64,000 bases of DNA from Panagrolaimus kolymaensis (Eukaryota > Nematoda > Chromadorea > Rhabditida > Panagrolaimidae), in NCBI GenBank assembly GCA_028622995.1, contig JAJQJQ010000008.1, positions 3,534,001 to 3,598,000 on the forward strand, read 5' to 3'. Positions within the stretch are counted from its first letter, which is position 1. Each line of letters opens with the position of its first letter. Shown one piece after another: positions 31,193-44,572 of the stretch. The notes under the pieces were generated by a model that ran no database searches, was not told where the DNA came from, and saw nothing but the letters and a program-made list of their open reading frames with translations. The translations under genes were made by a program, and so were the position numbers.

Positions 31193-32425
31193 TTAATTTG
31201 TTGTTGTATTGTCACGATTTTTCGCATTCTCAGTTGTTAGTCCTCCGTGTCGAGTATCTGCTGCTGATGAATGATGTGTTTCATTTTTGAATATCGCATT
31301 TAAATTTGTCCTAATTTTCTTTCGATGTAATCCAATGTTGAAAAGAAGTAAAATGAATCTTAAAAATAAAAAAATTATTAATTCAGAAAGAAAAAGATTT
31401 TTTACCCATCCGCTGCATGAATAAATCCCCAAAAAAGGGTATTAACCAAAAATACAGAAATGGTGCCTTCAAACCAAAATCCAGCCCAATGAAAACCAAA
31501 ATTACATAAAGCAAATAAAATATTTTGACAAAATGCTTGGGCAAAAAACATTATTTCTCGACGCTTTCGTTGACCTGATGCCGTAGTCGAGCTGAGTCCC
31601 TAAAAAAATTTATTCTATGAAAAAAAATATAGACTTTAAATTATGTAGACAAACCCTCCACATGCTAACAATTCGAATGAGATTTAAAATATCAAAAATT
31701 GCAATAATTATCATCCAAAAACAAGACATATAAAAATCCAACCATGTTGCAACCCATTGTGAACATGGAGTTTCATCGTACAACCAAAGATAGGAATCAG
31801 TAGTGTAATGGATTCCACAGCCGTCTATAAAAAAATAATTTGCATTCTTTTCTAATAATTTAATTTAAAAATTTTTAATTTAAAAACAAAAACTTACGAA
31901 CAAAAAAGGGTGAAACATGAGCGATGGCTAAAATCCAAGATAATGCAATAAAAATAGAAGTAGTGCGCTTATTAAAAATGGTTAAATATTGAATTGGCAT
32001 ATAAATTGCGCAAAATCGATTCAATGCGACAAAAACATGGGAATAAATTGAAACTTCCCAAAATAAAATGCTTATTCCTGCCACAGCTTTGCCTAAATCC
32101 GATTGGGATAAACTGCTTTTTCTAAAACAAAACTTTAATAAAAAAACTAAAAAGTTAGAAATTTTACTTACGTTAAAGTCATTGGAACACCCCAAAATAA
32201 AAAGCAAACCATTAAACCAAGATCAGCAAAAATATGCGAGGTACACATATATCCAAATGCATTTTTAAGTTGGGGCAAGCGAACAAGCATAAATAACGCT
32301 AAACCATTGAATACGAAACCAAATAAGCAAACCTTAAATTTTTTAAATATATTTAAAAAATAATTAATGAAACTTACCAAAATCGTTAAAAAAGCAATTA
32401 TGTATTGCTCGGATGTTATTGACAT
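31193..32425 (-). CDS. SRX-like seven-transmembrane chemoreceptor
   Basis: Six exons (32425-32378, 32332-32172, 32121-31898, 31824-31655, 31599-31406, 31358-31193) give 320 aa. Seven hydrophobic segments can be traced. Motifs include LKNAFGYMCTSHIFADLGLM in helix 2, the DRY-like ALNRFCAIYMPIQY at the end of helix 3, an extracellular Cys loop (GCGIHYTTDSYLW, CSQW), and a basic loop before helix 6. These are features of the nematode 7TM_GPCR_Srx family, G-protein-coupled receptors usually expressed in sensory neurons. The ligand is unknown. The C-terminal tail is Thr/Asn-rich. The intron positions are regular and no frame break is seen, so it should be functional. Confidence 0.85.
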
Positions 32426-33627
32426 CGTGAATTTTTTTGTGTTTTAGGTATCCACTAAAAATTTTAAATCTTTGATACTTTAAATTATTTTTTTTACGCC
32501 AAAGTATAAATTACAATATTAAAAAGTTCACGTGCAAAGAAAAATTCAATTTGCACCTTTCACATGAACGAGTTTCTCACACATTACTTTTTCTTCCTTT
32601 TTTTACCGCATTTTGGAAAAAAAACTTTTTATTATAATTAATTAACCAAAATTATTAATTTTTGGGCTCTTTACGCCACTTAAAATTATTTTTTCTTTTA
32701 CTATAAAAATTCTATAAAAATATAGTATTTTTTCAATCGCTTTTTTGATGATAAAATAAAACTAAAATAACTAAAAAAATTAATTCTTTTATATCTTTTC
32801 ACGAAATAAAGAGGCGTGTTACAAAAAATAATATGTATCATTTTAAAACATCCGAATGAAAAAATTAAAATTTTAAATAGCATCAATTAAAAAAAGGAAA
32901 CATTGTAAAACAGGTATAATCGCTAAATAATTAGCAAAATAAAAGTACAACGTTTAATTTTATCTTTAAAGGTGTAATTAACCCTCTTTTTTGCATTTGT
33001 CATAAAATTGGAAGTTGTGGGTTTCTTTTAAAACATTTTTATAGTTTCCCAGAAAGGCGGAGAGATCTGTTATTAAACAATCGAAGAAGCACGTGCAGGA
33101 AATCTTGAGCCCAAAGTCGTCATATATCCGTCTTTTTATTGTCTAACAGAATATATTCATTCATCCTAAAAAAATTGTTCCATTTCCCAGACGTAGTCTG
33201 TCTTGAGTTTGTTTGTAGGATCCTGAAAATTTAAATAAATAGAAAAATAGCAATATTTAATCCTACCTTTCATTGGATTTTTTAAAGAAAGAAAAGATTT
33301 TTAAACAAAAAATAATAATATTTATTTAATAAAACAAAAAAGAGTGATGCGTCAAAAGGAAAAAGGAAATGTCTTTTTTTATAAAAAAATAATGTTATCT
33401 TTATCTCTTTTTTTTTTATGACTTTGAACATTTGAACTTTATTATTCATATTTTTATTTTAATCTTTTGACATTATATTCCACAGTAATTTTTTTTCACT
33501 TATCTTTGAACAAAAAGTGTAACTCTATTAATTATTTTTTGATTGTTTGTAGACTTTTGGGTTTTTTTTATTATTTATTTAAGTAAATATGGTATTCAGA
33601 AAAAAATTAATAGACTACATATTAAAA
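32426..33627. other. Intergenic, nothing recognised
   Basis: About 1.2 kb of AT-rich sequence upstream of the receptor gene, without supported features. Confidence 0.5.
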
Positions 33628-33893
33628 TTATTTTATATATATTTTTAGCACCAAAAACTTTTTGCAAAGATCAAAACAAAATTTAAATATTGTAAAAAAT
33701 ATATTATTTTGTGGTCGTTGTTCTCGTTGTTGTTGATTCCGGCCATTTTCAAATGGCGGAGGAGCACTTCTTTTATGTGGACGAGATTTGTGAGAAAATA
33801 AATCTTGAAAAATTTCTTGAATTTTTTCATTCTTTTTTAAACCAACGATTTTCGCTTCGCTCATCCCGCTTCGTAATGGGTCGAAAAATATAG
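33628..33893 (-). pseudogene. Detached copy of the RdRP gene 3' end
   Basis: On the minus strand this reads KNEKIQEIFQDLFSHKSRPH and then RSAPPPFENGRNQQQRE, near-identical to the last 50 codons of the RNA-dependent RNA polymerase at 38706 (KNEKMQEILEDLFSQKPRPH, RSAPPPFENARNQQKRE). The homology continues into the 3' UTR (AAATTTTGTTTTGA) and starts abruptly upstream, with no other polymerase exons. The original stop is lost and the frame runs about 20 codons further. It is a partial duplication about 5 kb from its parent; expression is unlikely. Confidence 0.75.
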
Positions 33894-34069
33894 AAATTAT
33901 TTTACGGAAGCAGCGAAAAAAGAAAAGAAAAAGTGTTTTGTTCCATTCAAATTACGGTAATGCTTTGTATTAAATTAGTTACTTTCTTTTTGAGTAACCA
34001 TGTTCCATTATTTGGTACTTTCTTATGTTGTTTTAAATGATTAAAAATTTAAGCCGCAATTTAAAAAAG

Positions 34070-37000
34070 TTATTTATTTGAAACTTCAATATAATCAATT
34101 TTCTTCCAAATCAACCAAAAAGTAAATAGAATTATAAACACAACAAAACCCGTAATTGCTGCAATAATATTTCTCCAAAAAATAGCGCCTTCAATCCAAG
34201 CATTTAAAAATACTGGAGAACATTCACCGGGTGGATCAAACCATTTTTCAATATTCTCATACCATCGATGCTTTTTATCCTCCTGTTTTTCATGGAGCTT
34301 TTCACAAAGTTTACAATAACTTTCACCCCAATCCAATTCTTTCTTTTGAAAAATTTTAGTCCATTCAAAATATTTTAAATATTCTGTTTTATTTTGAATT
34401 AAATTATTTAAATATTTTGAAAGTTCATCGATGTTTTTGAAATCATCGACAGCGATGAAAGAATTATTTGGAGCTAATTTGGATGCAATATTTCTTTGAA
34501 GAACGATGGGAACGATGAGTTTTTTAATTCTCCAAAATTTTTCGGTTACATAATCTTTGCAAATATTATTTTCGAATGCAAGGAAAAAATAATAATTTGC
34601 TGAAAAATACAATATATTTTTTTGGAACTTTGTTAATCCATTTTCGATTCATTCAAAATAAAAACATAAAAATGCTTTTTTTTCTTTTCAAAAACTTACG
34701 TAAAATTTGAATTTCACAATTTTTATCACATTTTTTATTTGCGCAATATCCAAATTGATCCAAGTCAATTTTTTTTGAAAGTTGCCGAACTATACTTTCT
34801 CTTCCAGAGCCGCTATAACAATTTCGAACAAACTGCAACGCAGCTAATTTCTTTCTTGCCACAGCTTTTTCAACTTCGAACCATGAATAAATTTCAGGTT
34901 TCCCATATTTACTTTCATTAATTCCAATAAATCGATTATATGGAAATGGAATATCGCTATCACTTCGATATGTCATAGTTAAATTAAAAAAGTTTAAAGG
35001 AAATGACCGCCAAAGTGGAAAATGAATTCGCATTCCTGCTTTTGGTGGAGATTCTTGTGTAAAGAAAATATATTTTTGATCGATGTGTCTAATAAGCGGC
35101 AAATCATTGAGATTAAGATCAGCTGCATTGGTATGAAATAAAATTCCTGAAGCATTTAAGATCTAAAAATGAAAGTTTAAAAAAAATAAACAAATTTTTG
35201 ACGGCGATTACAGAATTATCAAAAATAGCAATCATGGCAAATAAGAATAAAATTTGCATTCCTTTAACAATTTTTACATCATTGTTTATTCCCGGATGAA
35301 GCTTCACGGCGGTATAGCTTCAACGAAAAAGTGAAGTTCAAATGGATTTGAGATTTTTGTCGTTGGTGGTTCGCAACGCCAAAAAAGGAAAGGAAAGCAA
35401 TTTTTTTAGTAAAAAATGGCTGTTTTTTTGCATATTTATTTATAATTCTCGATGGATATTCAGTTGAAAAATATTGAAACTCTCACAGAATATGTAATCG
35501 AATATTGCGGATAAGATCGTGAAGATAGATTTTCATAAAAAAAGCAATGAGCCGAAATCCTCCCGTAAGAGTTTTGTGCATTTTGATCATTTTTCCATTA
35601 GAAAAAGTGACTTTTTTTGCAACTTTTTTAGAAACAATTTTGGCTAAATTCATTAAGTTTGATTAATTAAGCTCATAATTCCCTCAAATATACAATCGAA
35701 TCTTGGCTACAAACTGGTCTAATCAGTTTTTCAAAATGGTTAATTTAAGCGAAAATACTCCCGTAAGAGTTTTTTTCATGCATGATAACATAGCTTTTTT
35801 GGCAAAACCCCAAGTAAAAAAATTTAATAATTCAATACAAAAAATCCAAAATGGTCCAGAAACCATAAAATAAAAATTCCTTGATTGTTTGGTAACAATT
35901 AAATATTTTTTTGTAAAGCAAACTCAAGCACCACAACCTCTTGAAGCTCCTAAAGTAGCACAATAGTAGCAGAAAATACTCAAAAAAATCAAGATTTTCA
36001 AAATCCAGGAATTTGGCTGTAACTCATCATTTCTAAGCCTAATTTGGGTCGTAGAAACCGAATTTGATAACCATTGGTCCATTTCAATATCTAGTTTTTG
36101 AGTTATGAATTTTTTTAATATGCAAATTTTTCGCTATGCTATAACTCCATTTTAAACTTTTCGACCTTAATAATTATTATCAAATTCGGTTTCTACGACC
36201 CAAATTAGGCCTAGAAATGATGAGAGCAAGCCAAAATGGTTGATTTTGAAAATATTGATTTTTTTGAGTATCGCCTACTACTGTAATGCTACTATATAAG
36301 CTTCTAGTGGTTGTAGTGCATAAGTTTGCTTAACAAAAAATTATGATATTGTTACCAAAAATATAAGGAATATTTATAATAATGTTTTTTGACCATTTTT
36401 GAATTTTTACTTGTGTTTATGAAATACTTTTCTTTGGGACTAGGTGAATAAAGCTATGTTGCCATGCATGAAAAAAACTCTTACGGTAGGATTTTCGGAA
36501 AAAGATTGTCTTAGGAAAAACTGATTATACCAATTTGTAGGCAAGATCAGATTATAGATTTGCAATGTCACAGAATAAAATTAAAGCAACTTAATGAATT
36601 TAGCCATAATTATTTCTAAAAAAGTTGCAAAAAAAGTAACTTTTTCTAACGTAAAAATGACCAAAATGCTCAAAACTCTTACGGTAGGATTTCGGCGTTT
36701 TGGTTTATTTTTTAAAATCTATCTTCACGATCTTATCCGCAATGACCGATTACATATTCTGTGAGAGTTTCAATATTTTTATATTGAATAACCATCGAGT
36801 ATTTTAATTAAATATGCAAAAAAACAGCTATTTTTCAAACAAAAAATTGCTTTTCCTTCGTTTTTTGGCGTTGCGACCATCAATGACCAAATTTTTTATT
36901 TCCATTTGAACTTCACTTTTATACCGCCGTGGCTTCTTAACCTACTATGGTAATTTTTTTCGCTTTAAGATACAACGTAATAAAAATTTTTGCATTTTTT

Positions 37001-37487
37001 TTCCATGACATAAGGCAAGATAGAGTTCGTTATTTTATGTGTGTATATACTTACTTGATTTTTATCACCTGTATAAATACATTTTTGTGAACATTGAATA
37101 TAATTATTTAAAACCGAAGCTCTTTCATGTGGCGATTCATCAAAATAACCCGTCCATAATAAAATTGTTTTAACTGCTGAAATCAATAACATTTAAACAA
37201 GTTTTTTTTTTCTTCACAAAAAACATTATTTCGAGAAAAAAAGTTTTAAAAAATGTTTCAGAATTCATAAACTTTTGGTTTTACAAAAAAAAGTCTTTGA
37301 AATCAAAAAACTTACAATCATTTTTAGAGTTAAAATTCCCATGAACCCATTGAACCGAATATTCATGAATAGAAAATCCAAGCCATACTTTTCCTTTTAA
37401 ATATGAAATCCAAGATAAATAAATTATTAAAATAAAGCAGAGTATTTTAATAAATCGAAACTTTTTAATTTTTCCCAACATCTTCAT
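34070..37487 (-). CDS. Alpha-1,3-fucosyltransferase (GT10) with extra C-terminal membrane helix
   Basis: Four exons (37487-37316, 37176-37055, 35162-34700, 34599-34070) give 428 aa. An N-terminal membrane anchor (about 10-30, FIKILCFILIIYLSWIS) marks a Golgi type II enzyme. The catalytic region has TILLWTGYF, the acceptor-domain Cys pair CSQKCIYTGDKNQ, YIFFTQESPP, TMTYRSDSDIPFPY, and the donor-binding signature LAFENNICKDYVTEKFW at about 258-274, diagnostic of GT10 enzymes that transfer fucose from GDP-fucose. Unusually, residues about 396-417 form a second strong membrane helix followed by a short basic tail, whereas the family normally ends after the catalytic domain. Intron 2 is 1892 nt because it contains a foldback element. 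Confidence 0.85.
35305..36931. mobile_element. 1.63-kb foldback element (near-complete palindrome)
   Basis: The element starts CACGGCGGTATA and ends TATACCGCCGTG, and the two halves remain imperfectly complementary almost to the centre near 36130. Paired landmarks include AAGTGAAGTTCAAATGG, GCAACGCCAAAAAA, CTCTTACGG-type motifs and GGTTTCTACGACCCAAATTA. The flanks read GCTT on both sides (35301-35304 and 36932-36935), a possible 4-bp target duplication. A 4-bp duplication with CAC ends would suit the CMC/Chapaev group, but this is tentative. There is no transposase. It lies within an intron of the fucosyltransferase gene and would form a very long RNA hairpin when transcribed. Confidence 0.85.
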
Positions 37488-38705
37488 TTTTTTTTTGGAC
37501 CAAAAAATATTTTCAGTTTGAACTAAGTCATTTGATGAAAGACATATTTTTTAAAAGCCGCTAATCAATATTACAAAATTTAAAATATAAATATTAGTTT
37601 TAAAAAAATAACAAATCTTTCAACACTTGACTTTTTTTTTATTTATTGTTTACCATAGCAACAACAACAACAACCTTGGGTGCTGATGTGGTGAAAAAAA
37701 CTATTAAAGAAATGGATGTTTGCGTGCGCGGAAGCAGCGGCAATGATGATGATAAAAAAAAAATAGGCGTCATGTACTTCTTTTATTTTATTTCTTGTAA
37801 TAGAACAGCTAAACTTTTTATCAATTAAATTCTCAACTCCTTAAATTTTTTTTTGCAGATAAAATAAAAAAACGTGGAAGTTAAAATGAAAAATAATTAA
37901 GCAATAAAATAATACATACATACACAACGAAGACAGACGATCGTCTTCTTAGCAAAAAAAAAGAAAAAAACTGATAACCATTTTTTCATTTTGACAATTC
38001 CCATCATCAAAAAAATGCGACAATCTAATTAAAGGAAATTTACCGTGATTTTTGTCGCCAGCAGCAGCAGCGTCAGCGCGAGGTAGCGGCGGCTCCCTTT
38101 TGAATTTTGATTTTTTTTCTTTTCTTCGAAAGGAATGGAAAAAGCAGGCGATACAAAAGCAAGAAAAATATAGCAAGCAGCAACCATGAAAGACGACATG
38201 TATGTGAGAGTATGGAAATGGGTGGATGGAGTAACATGCATTTCAGCCTCTCAAAGTTTTTCGATATGAAATTTTTAGTGATTGAAAAATAAAAATGAAA
38301 ATCATAGTGACGCGCTGCTGTGAATGTTAACAAAAAAAGCAGGCGATACAAGCAAGCTAAAAGTCAAGAAATGGAAATGGAATTTTTACGCATGAAGAAA
38401 AAGGAATGACGGACTGGTTGATGATTGCTTGTTGTAAACATATAAAAATTATCAACATTTTTATATATAAAAAAAAAGTTAAAGAGGTCGTCGTAAAATT
38501 TTTTGACAAATACAATATTTATATGAAAATAAAAATCTTCGTTTTATTCAAAAATCAATGTTGACGAAACTTTTGGGAACAATAATAAAAAGTGAGAAGA
38601 AGAAAGATGTTTTTTTATTTATTCAGTGATCTTGATATGCTTGGTATATATGTTTTTATATAAAAAGGGTCTTTCGAAAAAATTTTTGCAAAGTCAAAAC
38701 AAAAT
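37488..38705. other. Intergenic with a short direct repeat
   Basis: AT-rich spacer. The sequence AAAAAGCAGGCGATACAA occurs near 38139 and again, with extra A, near 38333, with no other similarity between. No gene is supported; the frames here overlap simple-sequence tracts. Confidence 0.45.
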
Positions 38706-41700
38706 TTAGATAAAAAAGATATTATTTTGTGATGCTTCTCGTTTTTGTTGATTTCGAGCATTTTCAAATGGCGGTGGAGCACTTCTTGGATGTGGACGAG
38801 GCTTTTGTGAAAATAAATCTTCCAAAATTTCTTGCATTTTTTCATTCTTTTTCTTTTTAATTTTTTCGATTGAAATTGTGTTATCATTTTCAATTTCAAT
38901 AATTGGAGTTAATATTGTTTCAAGCTTTTGACATGCTTCCAAAGTGCCACGACACATAACAGAATATAAATGATGCGCTTGAGCAGTTTTTCTTACACCC
39001 ACAGCAATTTCTTTGCAACCTGATTTAGCTTCGAGTAATTTATAATTTTGTTGAAAACACGGAGCTAACATATTTGGAACATGAATAACAAATGGCGGAT
39101 ATGTGATAATTTGTTGTTGAAGATTTATTCCATTAAGAATATTATCTTCGGGAAAGAAAGCTATTTTTACTAAAGTTGATTGAGCTGTCTAAAAATTTAC
39201 AATAATATCAGAGCCCAAAGTTTTTTTTCTTCAAAATTTTACTTTATAGAGAAGTTTTTGATCTTCATTTCCATCCCTAATCGAAAATCCAATGCTGCAT
39301 AAATATGTTAAAAAATCAATAAAAGCATTTCCATAACTTTTAATTTCTTTGTTATTCTAAAATCAGTTATTATTTTCTAAAAAATTTGAACTTAAAATAC
39401 CTCATTTTTGATATCTTTAATAAATCGAATAAATGCTGAATCAAAGAAAGCTTCTTTAAGATTATAAGAATTTCGCCAAAAATCTATGGCAGTTATGAAA
39501 CGTTTGAATTCTGAATATTTTTGTGAGTATTTAGTTTCAAAGCGGCTTAATTCCTTAAATAATTCTCTCGGCTGCATTTTTTCATTTAGTTCTTTCGTGA
39601 GTTTTAAAGTAAAATTTGGTTTGGTTGTATTTTCATTTTTCCACCATGCATTTAAACCTTCCCATGCTATCCATGGAAATGAAAGGCATGTTCCATCTTC
39701 TAAAAATTCAAAATTTTGCATAAAACCAAAATTTATGAATCTAAATTACCTTCAGCCAAAGCATAATATCGTTTCGCAAGATCCACCATTTCGGGATTAA
39801 CTGCACGAAGTTGATATTCAAAAAAGCTTTCATTTCGTCTTTGCCTATCAAAATTCCAATCAGAATGAAATCGGTTTAACACTTTGGTTCGATGCTCTTT
39901 AAAAATATCAAAAACTTTTTGTTGAATTATAGCATCGATGGAATTTTCACCAAATCGTTTTTGATTCCTACAACCTCCAATAAGTTCGGGTAAAGCATTT
40001 GCAAAGAGTTCACCTTCTGATTTGATTTGATATTTATTCATTAAATCCTAAAAAATACGGCATAAAGTAAAAATAAATAAATAAATTAATTAACTAACTT
40101 CAATTTTAGCTTTATAAAGCTCAAATTCATGTCTGTCTTCATCAAAAATTTTCATAGTTAACTTTTTCTTTTGAGCATTACGTTGTTGCAAGGCTTCATT
40201 TTGTGCAATTTGAATTAAATGATAAAATGTATCAGCTTGTTCGTGTAATTGGCAAATGATATGCGAGTTTGTAAATGCTGGCTCATGCCTCTTTCCCATA
40301 CATTTTGGCCAATGTCCAGGTCTTTCAACCTCCAAAAGATTATCAGCTGGCCAACCACTTTTAAAAAAGTTTACAGCGATATCAGCTTTATTTGCAATTC
40401 GTTCAACATCAGGATGATCAGGTTTATGAATGATTAAATGTGCGAGATGAGCTGAGCATAATTTATCTATGTTATTTTTTTTAGTATATTTTGATCGAAA
40501 TAATGGAAGTTTTTGTTGAAGTTGAATTAAATTAACTTTTTGAAGCCGATCTGTGTTTGGGGCAGTGTAACCAGCAGCTTCGACATTTCCCTCTAAGATC
40601 CATGCTGGATCCCAAAACACTACATACATATCTCCATCAAGATCGCCACCACCAATTTCATCTGGAATTGGTCTATTTCCTTTGCTTGGAAATACCACGA
40701 CATCTTTGAGATGGCGTAATTCAGGAACATCTACAGCAGTTAAGAATCGGATATCACCGTCATGATGAATTGGGCTCTTAGTTACTCCAACTTTACCATT
40801 TAAGATTGTCGTTTTTCGATCATTTGATCTGATACGTATTTCGTCACTACATTGGAAGAATATTTGACCTGGCTCGAGTTTGTCACTAGTATCAACTACT
40901 CCAAGGGAATTTCTTCCTAAGTTTGATGGGATAGGAATTTTTTGTTTTGATGCAAGCGATCCTATAAAATATTTAGGATTGTTTATTTTCCAAAGTCGAT
41001 TTTATCTTACTTGCAACAAGAACTGCATTAGCTTCAACCATCGATCTCAAAAATGGTTCATGAATTAAATTGTGTGTTGTCGCCATTTTTGCAACAGGTA
41101 TATATTTTGGTAACTTTTCAAGCACATTCATAAAAGCTGTATTATCTGTTAAAGGGCTGATGGTATCAGTAAAAGCGTCATTTTGTAATTCTCGAAGTCG
41201 TTGATGAAGTATTACTTGTCGGCCTTGTTTTTGAGCTAAGGCATCTAACATCACGATAAAAATTTTATGTAAACTAACAGAATTGGCCGCAGAAGCTTGA
41301 ACAATTTCAAAATCAAGATCTTCTTCATCAAATTTAACTTCAAATTTTTTTTGTTTACCTCTAAGACAGACATGTTTATCCGGTAATGGATAGTCAAAGT
41401 CACCAGAAAGTGAAACCATCCCTTTAAAGCCTGCATATCGAATTTGATAAGCTGAAGCCAAATAAGGAAGTTCAAGCTTTTGACTAATAAATTTTGCAAA
41501 GCTTTGACTAATCAATCCCACACCATCTGAAAAACAATATGGGTTTCCAGCATTATCGGTAGCTGTAGACATAAAATCATCAATTTCTTCCACCTGATTA
41601 TGGCTAATTTTGATTCCAAGAACCTAAAAACTTTTTTTTCTTCGTGGTCTAAATGTAAATAAAAGTGTTACTTTGGCAGAAGTAAAATATTGTCCAATTC

Positions 41701-43441
41701 TTGCTGCAACTTTTGCTGCAGGTTCGATTTTAAATTTTCCCCATTCTTTCCAAATAATTGGAATATCTTCTTTTTGATTTGAAGAATAAAAATATGTTCC
41801 ATGTTCGCGAAATAAGGAACTAGACCCACCAAATTCATAAAAGGTTTGTCCAGCAATTTCGATGCCATTTTGACAACAAGAAACTATTCTTTCATCCACA
41901 TCTTCGGGTGGAAATTTTTGGAGGTTATCATCTCGAAATTTTACGAGAAGCAAATTATGGATTCCGAGCTTTCGAAATCCTCGACAATTTAGTGTTGTTT
42001 CTTCAAAAGTGTAAAGTATGCGGCTTGGAGTTACATAAGCCTAAAAAAATTATTTATGATTTCTTTACAAAAAAAAATTTTATTTACAGTTTTAAGAAGA
42101 ACAAAATTCGAATCTGTATTATTTCTATATTCAAATGCATGGTCTTTCATAATCAATGAGGAAAGGGACAAATCACTTTTAAGATGTTCATATATTCCAG
42201 TTAAATACATTTTTCTTTGTTCTGGTTCTAATTTATTAAATATATCCAATTCATCCATATCACATAATTTATATTTCAAGAAAAAACTTCCAACTAATCC
42301 GCAACTTTTAACCATTTCCATATAATATTTTAAATTCCATGACCATTCCGTTGTGAAATCATCCAAACATTCAATATATGCAAGATTTTCACTTTCTTCA
42401 GTATAAGATTTTGGAGTGATCGAACATGCAAGGTTTGAATAAAGTTGAAGGAAAAATGCTTCTAAATCGGGTTTCTGGAAATTCAATATAAATATTTATT
42501 TTTCAGGGAATATTTTTTTGCTTTTTGTTTATGAATAAAAAAATAAAAAACAAAAACCTATAAAAGTTTAAAGACTTTTTTGTTAATATTTTTATGTCTT
42601 TAGCGCCCATCATTTGGCCACAAATTTTTTGATGATAACTCAATTTTTTAAGCCCCATAAAAAGCGCTTTTTAACACGTTAAACAAAACTAACTTCAAGA
42701 CAAAAATTTATTTGAAAAGCCGTGGATCGAGAAACATAATACAACGGATCATTGACATCATCAAGAACGGGAACTCGAATAAATTTTCCATCATTACCAA
42801 TAATTTTTTGGTTTCCAAAAAATAATGGCGCATGATTAATAATAAAAATTAATTTAATATCAAATGAATTTTCAGTACGTTTATATATTTCATAATTAAA
42901 TTTAATAAAAGATTGATAACGAAAAATTATTTTTAAATTAATTTTTTTATTTTCATATTTTATTATAAATTCTTTATTATCATGTTGAAATATGGAATCT
43001 TTGATGGGTAATAAATTAACTAAATGAAAGGTTGATTCCGCGGTAAAACCATAACATATTTTTTGGGTTATTATTGGTGTTGAACAACTAAAATTTAGAG
43101 ATTTTTATAAAAACTTCTAATTTAGAATCTTTTTTGTTTACTTTCAAGGAAAAAATTATGCAAATTCTTTGTAATTTTTAACGAAAAATTTAAAATTTTG
43201 TGTTGATATTCGAGGAAATTTTCTATGATAAAAAAGTACTATTGCTTGATTGGTATTAAAGCGGTACAAGAGATATTAAAACTTTTGAGAAATAAACTTA
43301 CACCAATTTAGCGTCCTTAACATCATTTTTTAAAATTTCAACTATTTGACTATTTTCGCTTCCTTCATCATCGATGGAAGTATTTTGTAAACCATTTCGA
43401 ATGCCTTCAACTTTACGTTTAGCAAAATTTGGATTCTTCAT
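38706..43441 (-). CDS. Cellular RNA-dependent RNA polymerase (EGO-1/RRF type)
   Basis: Ten exons (43441-43302, 43087-42694, 42474-42088, 42040-41672, 41623-41011, 40961-40099, 40047-39750, 39699-39401, 39356-39243, 39188-38706) give 1319 aa in one frame. The RdRP core has AYVTPSRILYTFEETTLNCR, ISHNQVEEIDDFMSTATDN, FSDGVGLIS, YQIRYAGFKGMVSL and the catalytic GGGDLDGDMYVVFWD near residue 740, whose Asp residues bind Mg. Such enzymes make secondary siRNAs on Argonaute-targeted RNA in nematodes. EGO-1 and RRF-1 types are longer (around 1600 aa), so N-terminal exons upstream of 43441 may be missing from my model. The C-terminus is a low-complexity basic, Pro/Gln-rich tail, a partial copy of which lies at 33628. 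I cannot decide between EGO-1/RRF-1 and RRF-3. Confidence 0.9.
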
Positions 43442-44572
43442 GATTTTTGCCTCTCTTGCCAACCACACAAATAAACTTTGCTTCAATCAAGAAGAAGTAT
43501 TTGAGTTTTTAGCAAGAAAATAAATTTATATTAATTTTCTTCAAAAAAGGCGAGAGAAAAAAATTCTGTCAATGCCTTAGAAAAAGAAAATCTAAAAAAG
43601 ACTTTTAAAAAGGTGTTCCTTTTATAAGCGTTTTTTCTCTTTCAATTCCTCAAAAATTCAGTTCGCTTCCAACAAAAAAAGAAAAAAAATAGTCATAGAA
43701 AAGTGAACAATAAAAATATAAAGCTTAAAGCCAAATATGATAAGAATAAGAAAAACGAGGTCACTCATAAACTTATGCAAACACAATGAAAAATGATAAG
43801 AAACAAAAAAATCGAAAAGTAAAGAAAAAGCTTGCAAAAGCACAATAATATATGGTTTTTTTATGAGGTGTTGAGATGTATTTTTTCTTTGTTCACAAAA
43901 GAAAGAATGAATATTTTTTAATTCATGCATGTACACGTTGGACTTCCGCGAAATCAAAAGAAAAAAAGAGATGAGTCATATTTGTTTTTTGGTTTTAACA
44001 GAGAAAATTGATAAATTTGGAGAATAAAATCTAAGCATTGAAGCCAAACCAGGTTGTGGTTAATAATGAGCGAAATTAAAAATGGTAAAGGAAAAAGAAA
44101 GACAGAGCGTGCTTGAAATGAAGAAAAATATAATACTATTGAAAGACAATGCTTTTGAGCTTGACTACTGAAAAACAATCCATTAAATTCGGTGTTTCAA
44201 GAAAATGCGCTTGCTTTTTTCTTGTTACTGCTTTTTTTGTTTTGATCTCTGATTTTTGTCTTCTTTTTTTTATTACTGCGAAATAGAGGATCCGGCAATA
44301 TGTGAAATGATCAAATAGCACCTCATCTTTTATTTTATTGTGCCAGCGGCACAAAAGAAAGAATTTATTTTGCGATGGATCTGGTTATTTGCTAAGTGAA
44401 AAATTTTTTTTGAAGTATTTATTGTTTTGCAAAAATATCAAATAGCTAAGACTTCATTTTCTCAGATTATTTTTTTCAACAAAAAACTTTTTTGGAAAAG
44501 TTTGCTTGATTTATTTAAGCTTCGTGGATTCATATTTTATTGGATTATTTTTTTTTATTCATTTTTTCGAAA
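43442..44572. other. Intergenic between divergent genes
   Basis: AT-rich spacer separating the RdRP (minus) and the zinc-finger gene (plus). It should hold both promoters and perhaps missing 5' exons of the RdRP. No motif can be named. Confidence 0.45.

Noticed and set aside
35119..35307. A possible extra fucosyltransferase exon with a hydrophobic stretch.
   Set aside because: Joining the exon ending at 37055 directly to 35162 restores the GT10 sequence order (IYTGDKNQ then ILNASGILFH); the frame here only spans the intron end and the foldback terminus.
43442..43486. Extension of the RdRP first exon to 43486.
   Set aside because: That start is a TTG; I used the ATG at 43441, while noting that further 5' exons may exist.
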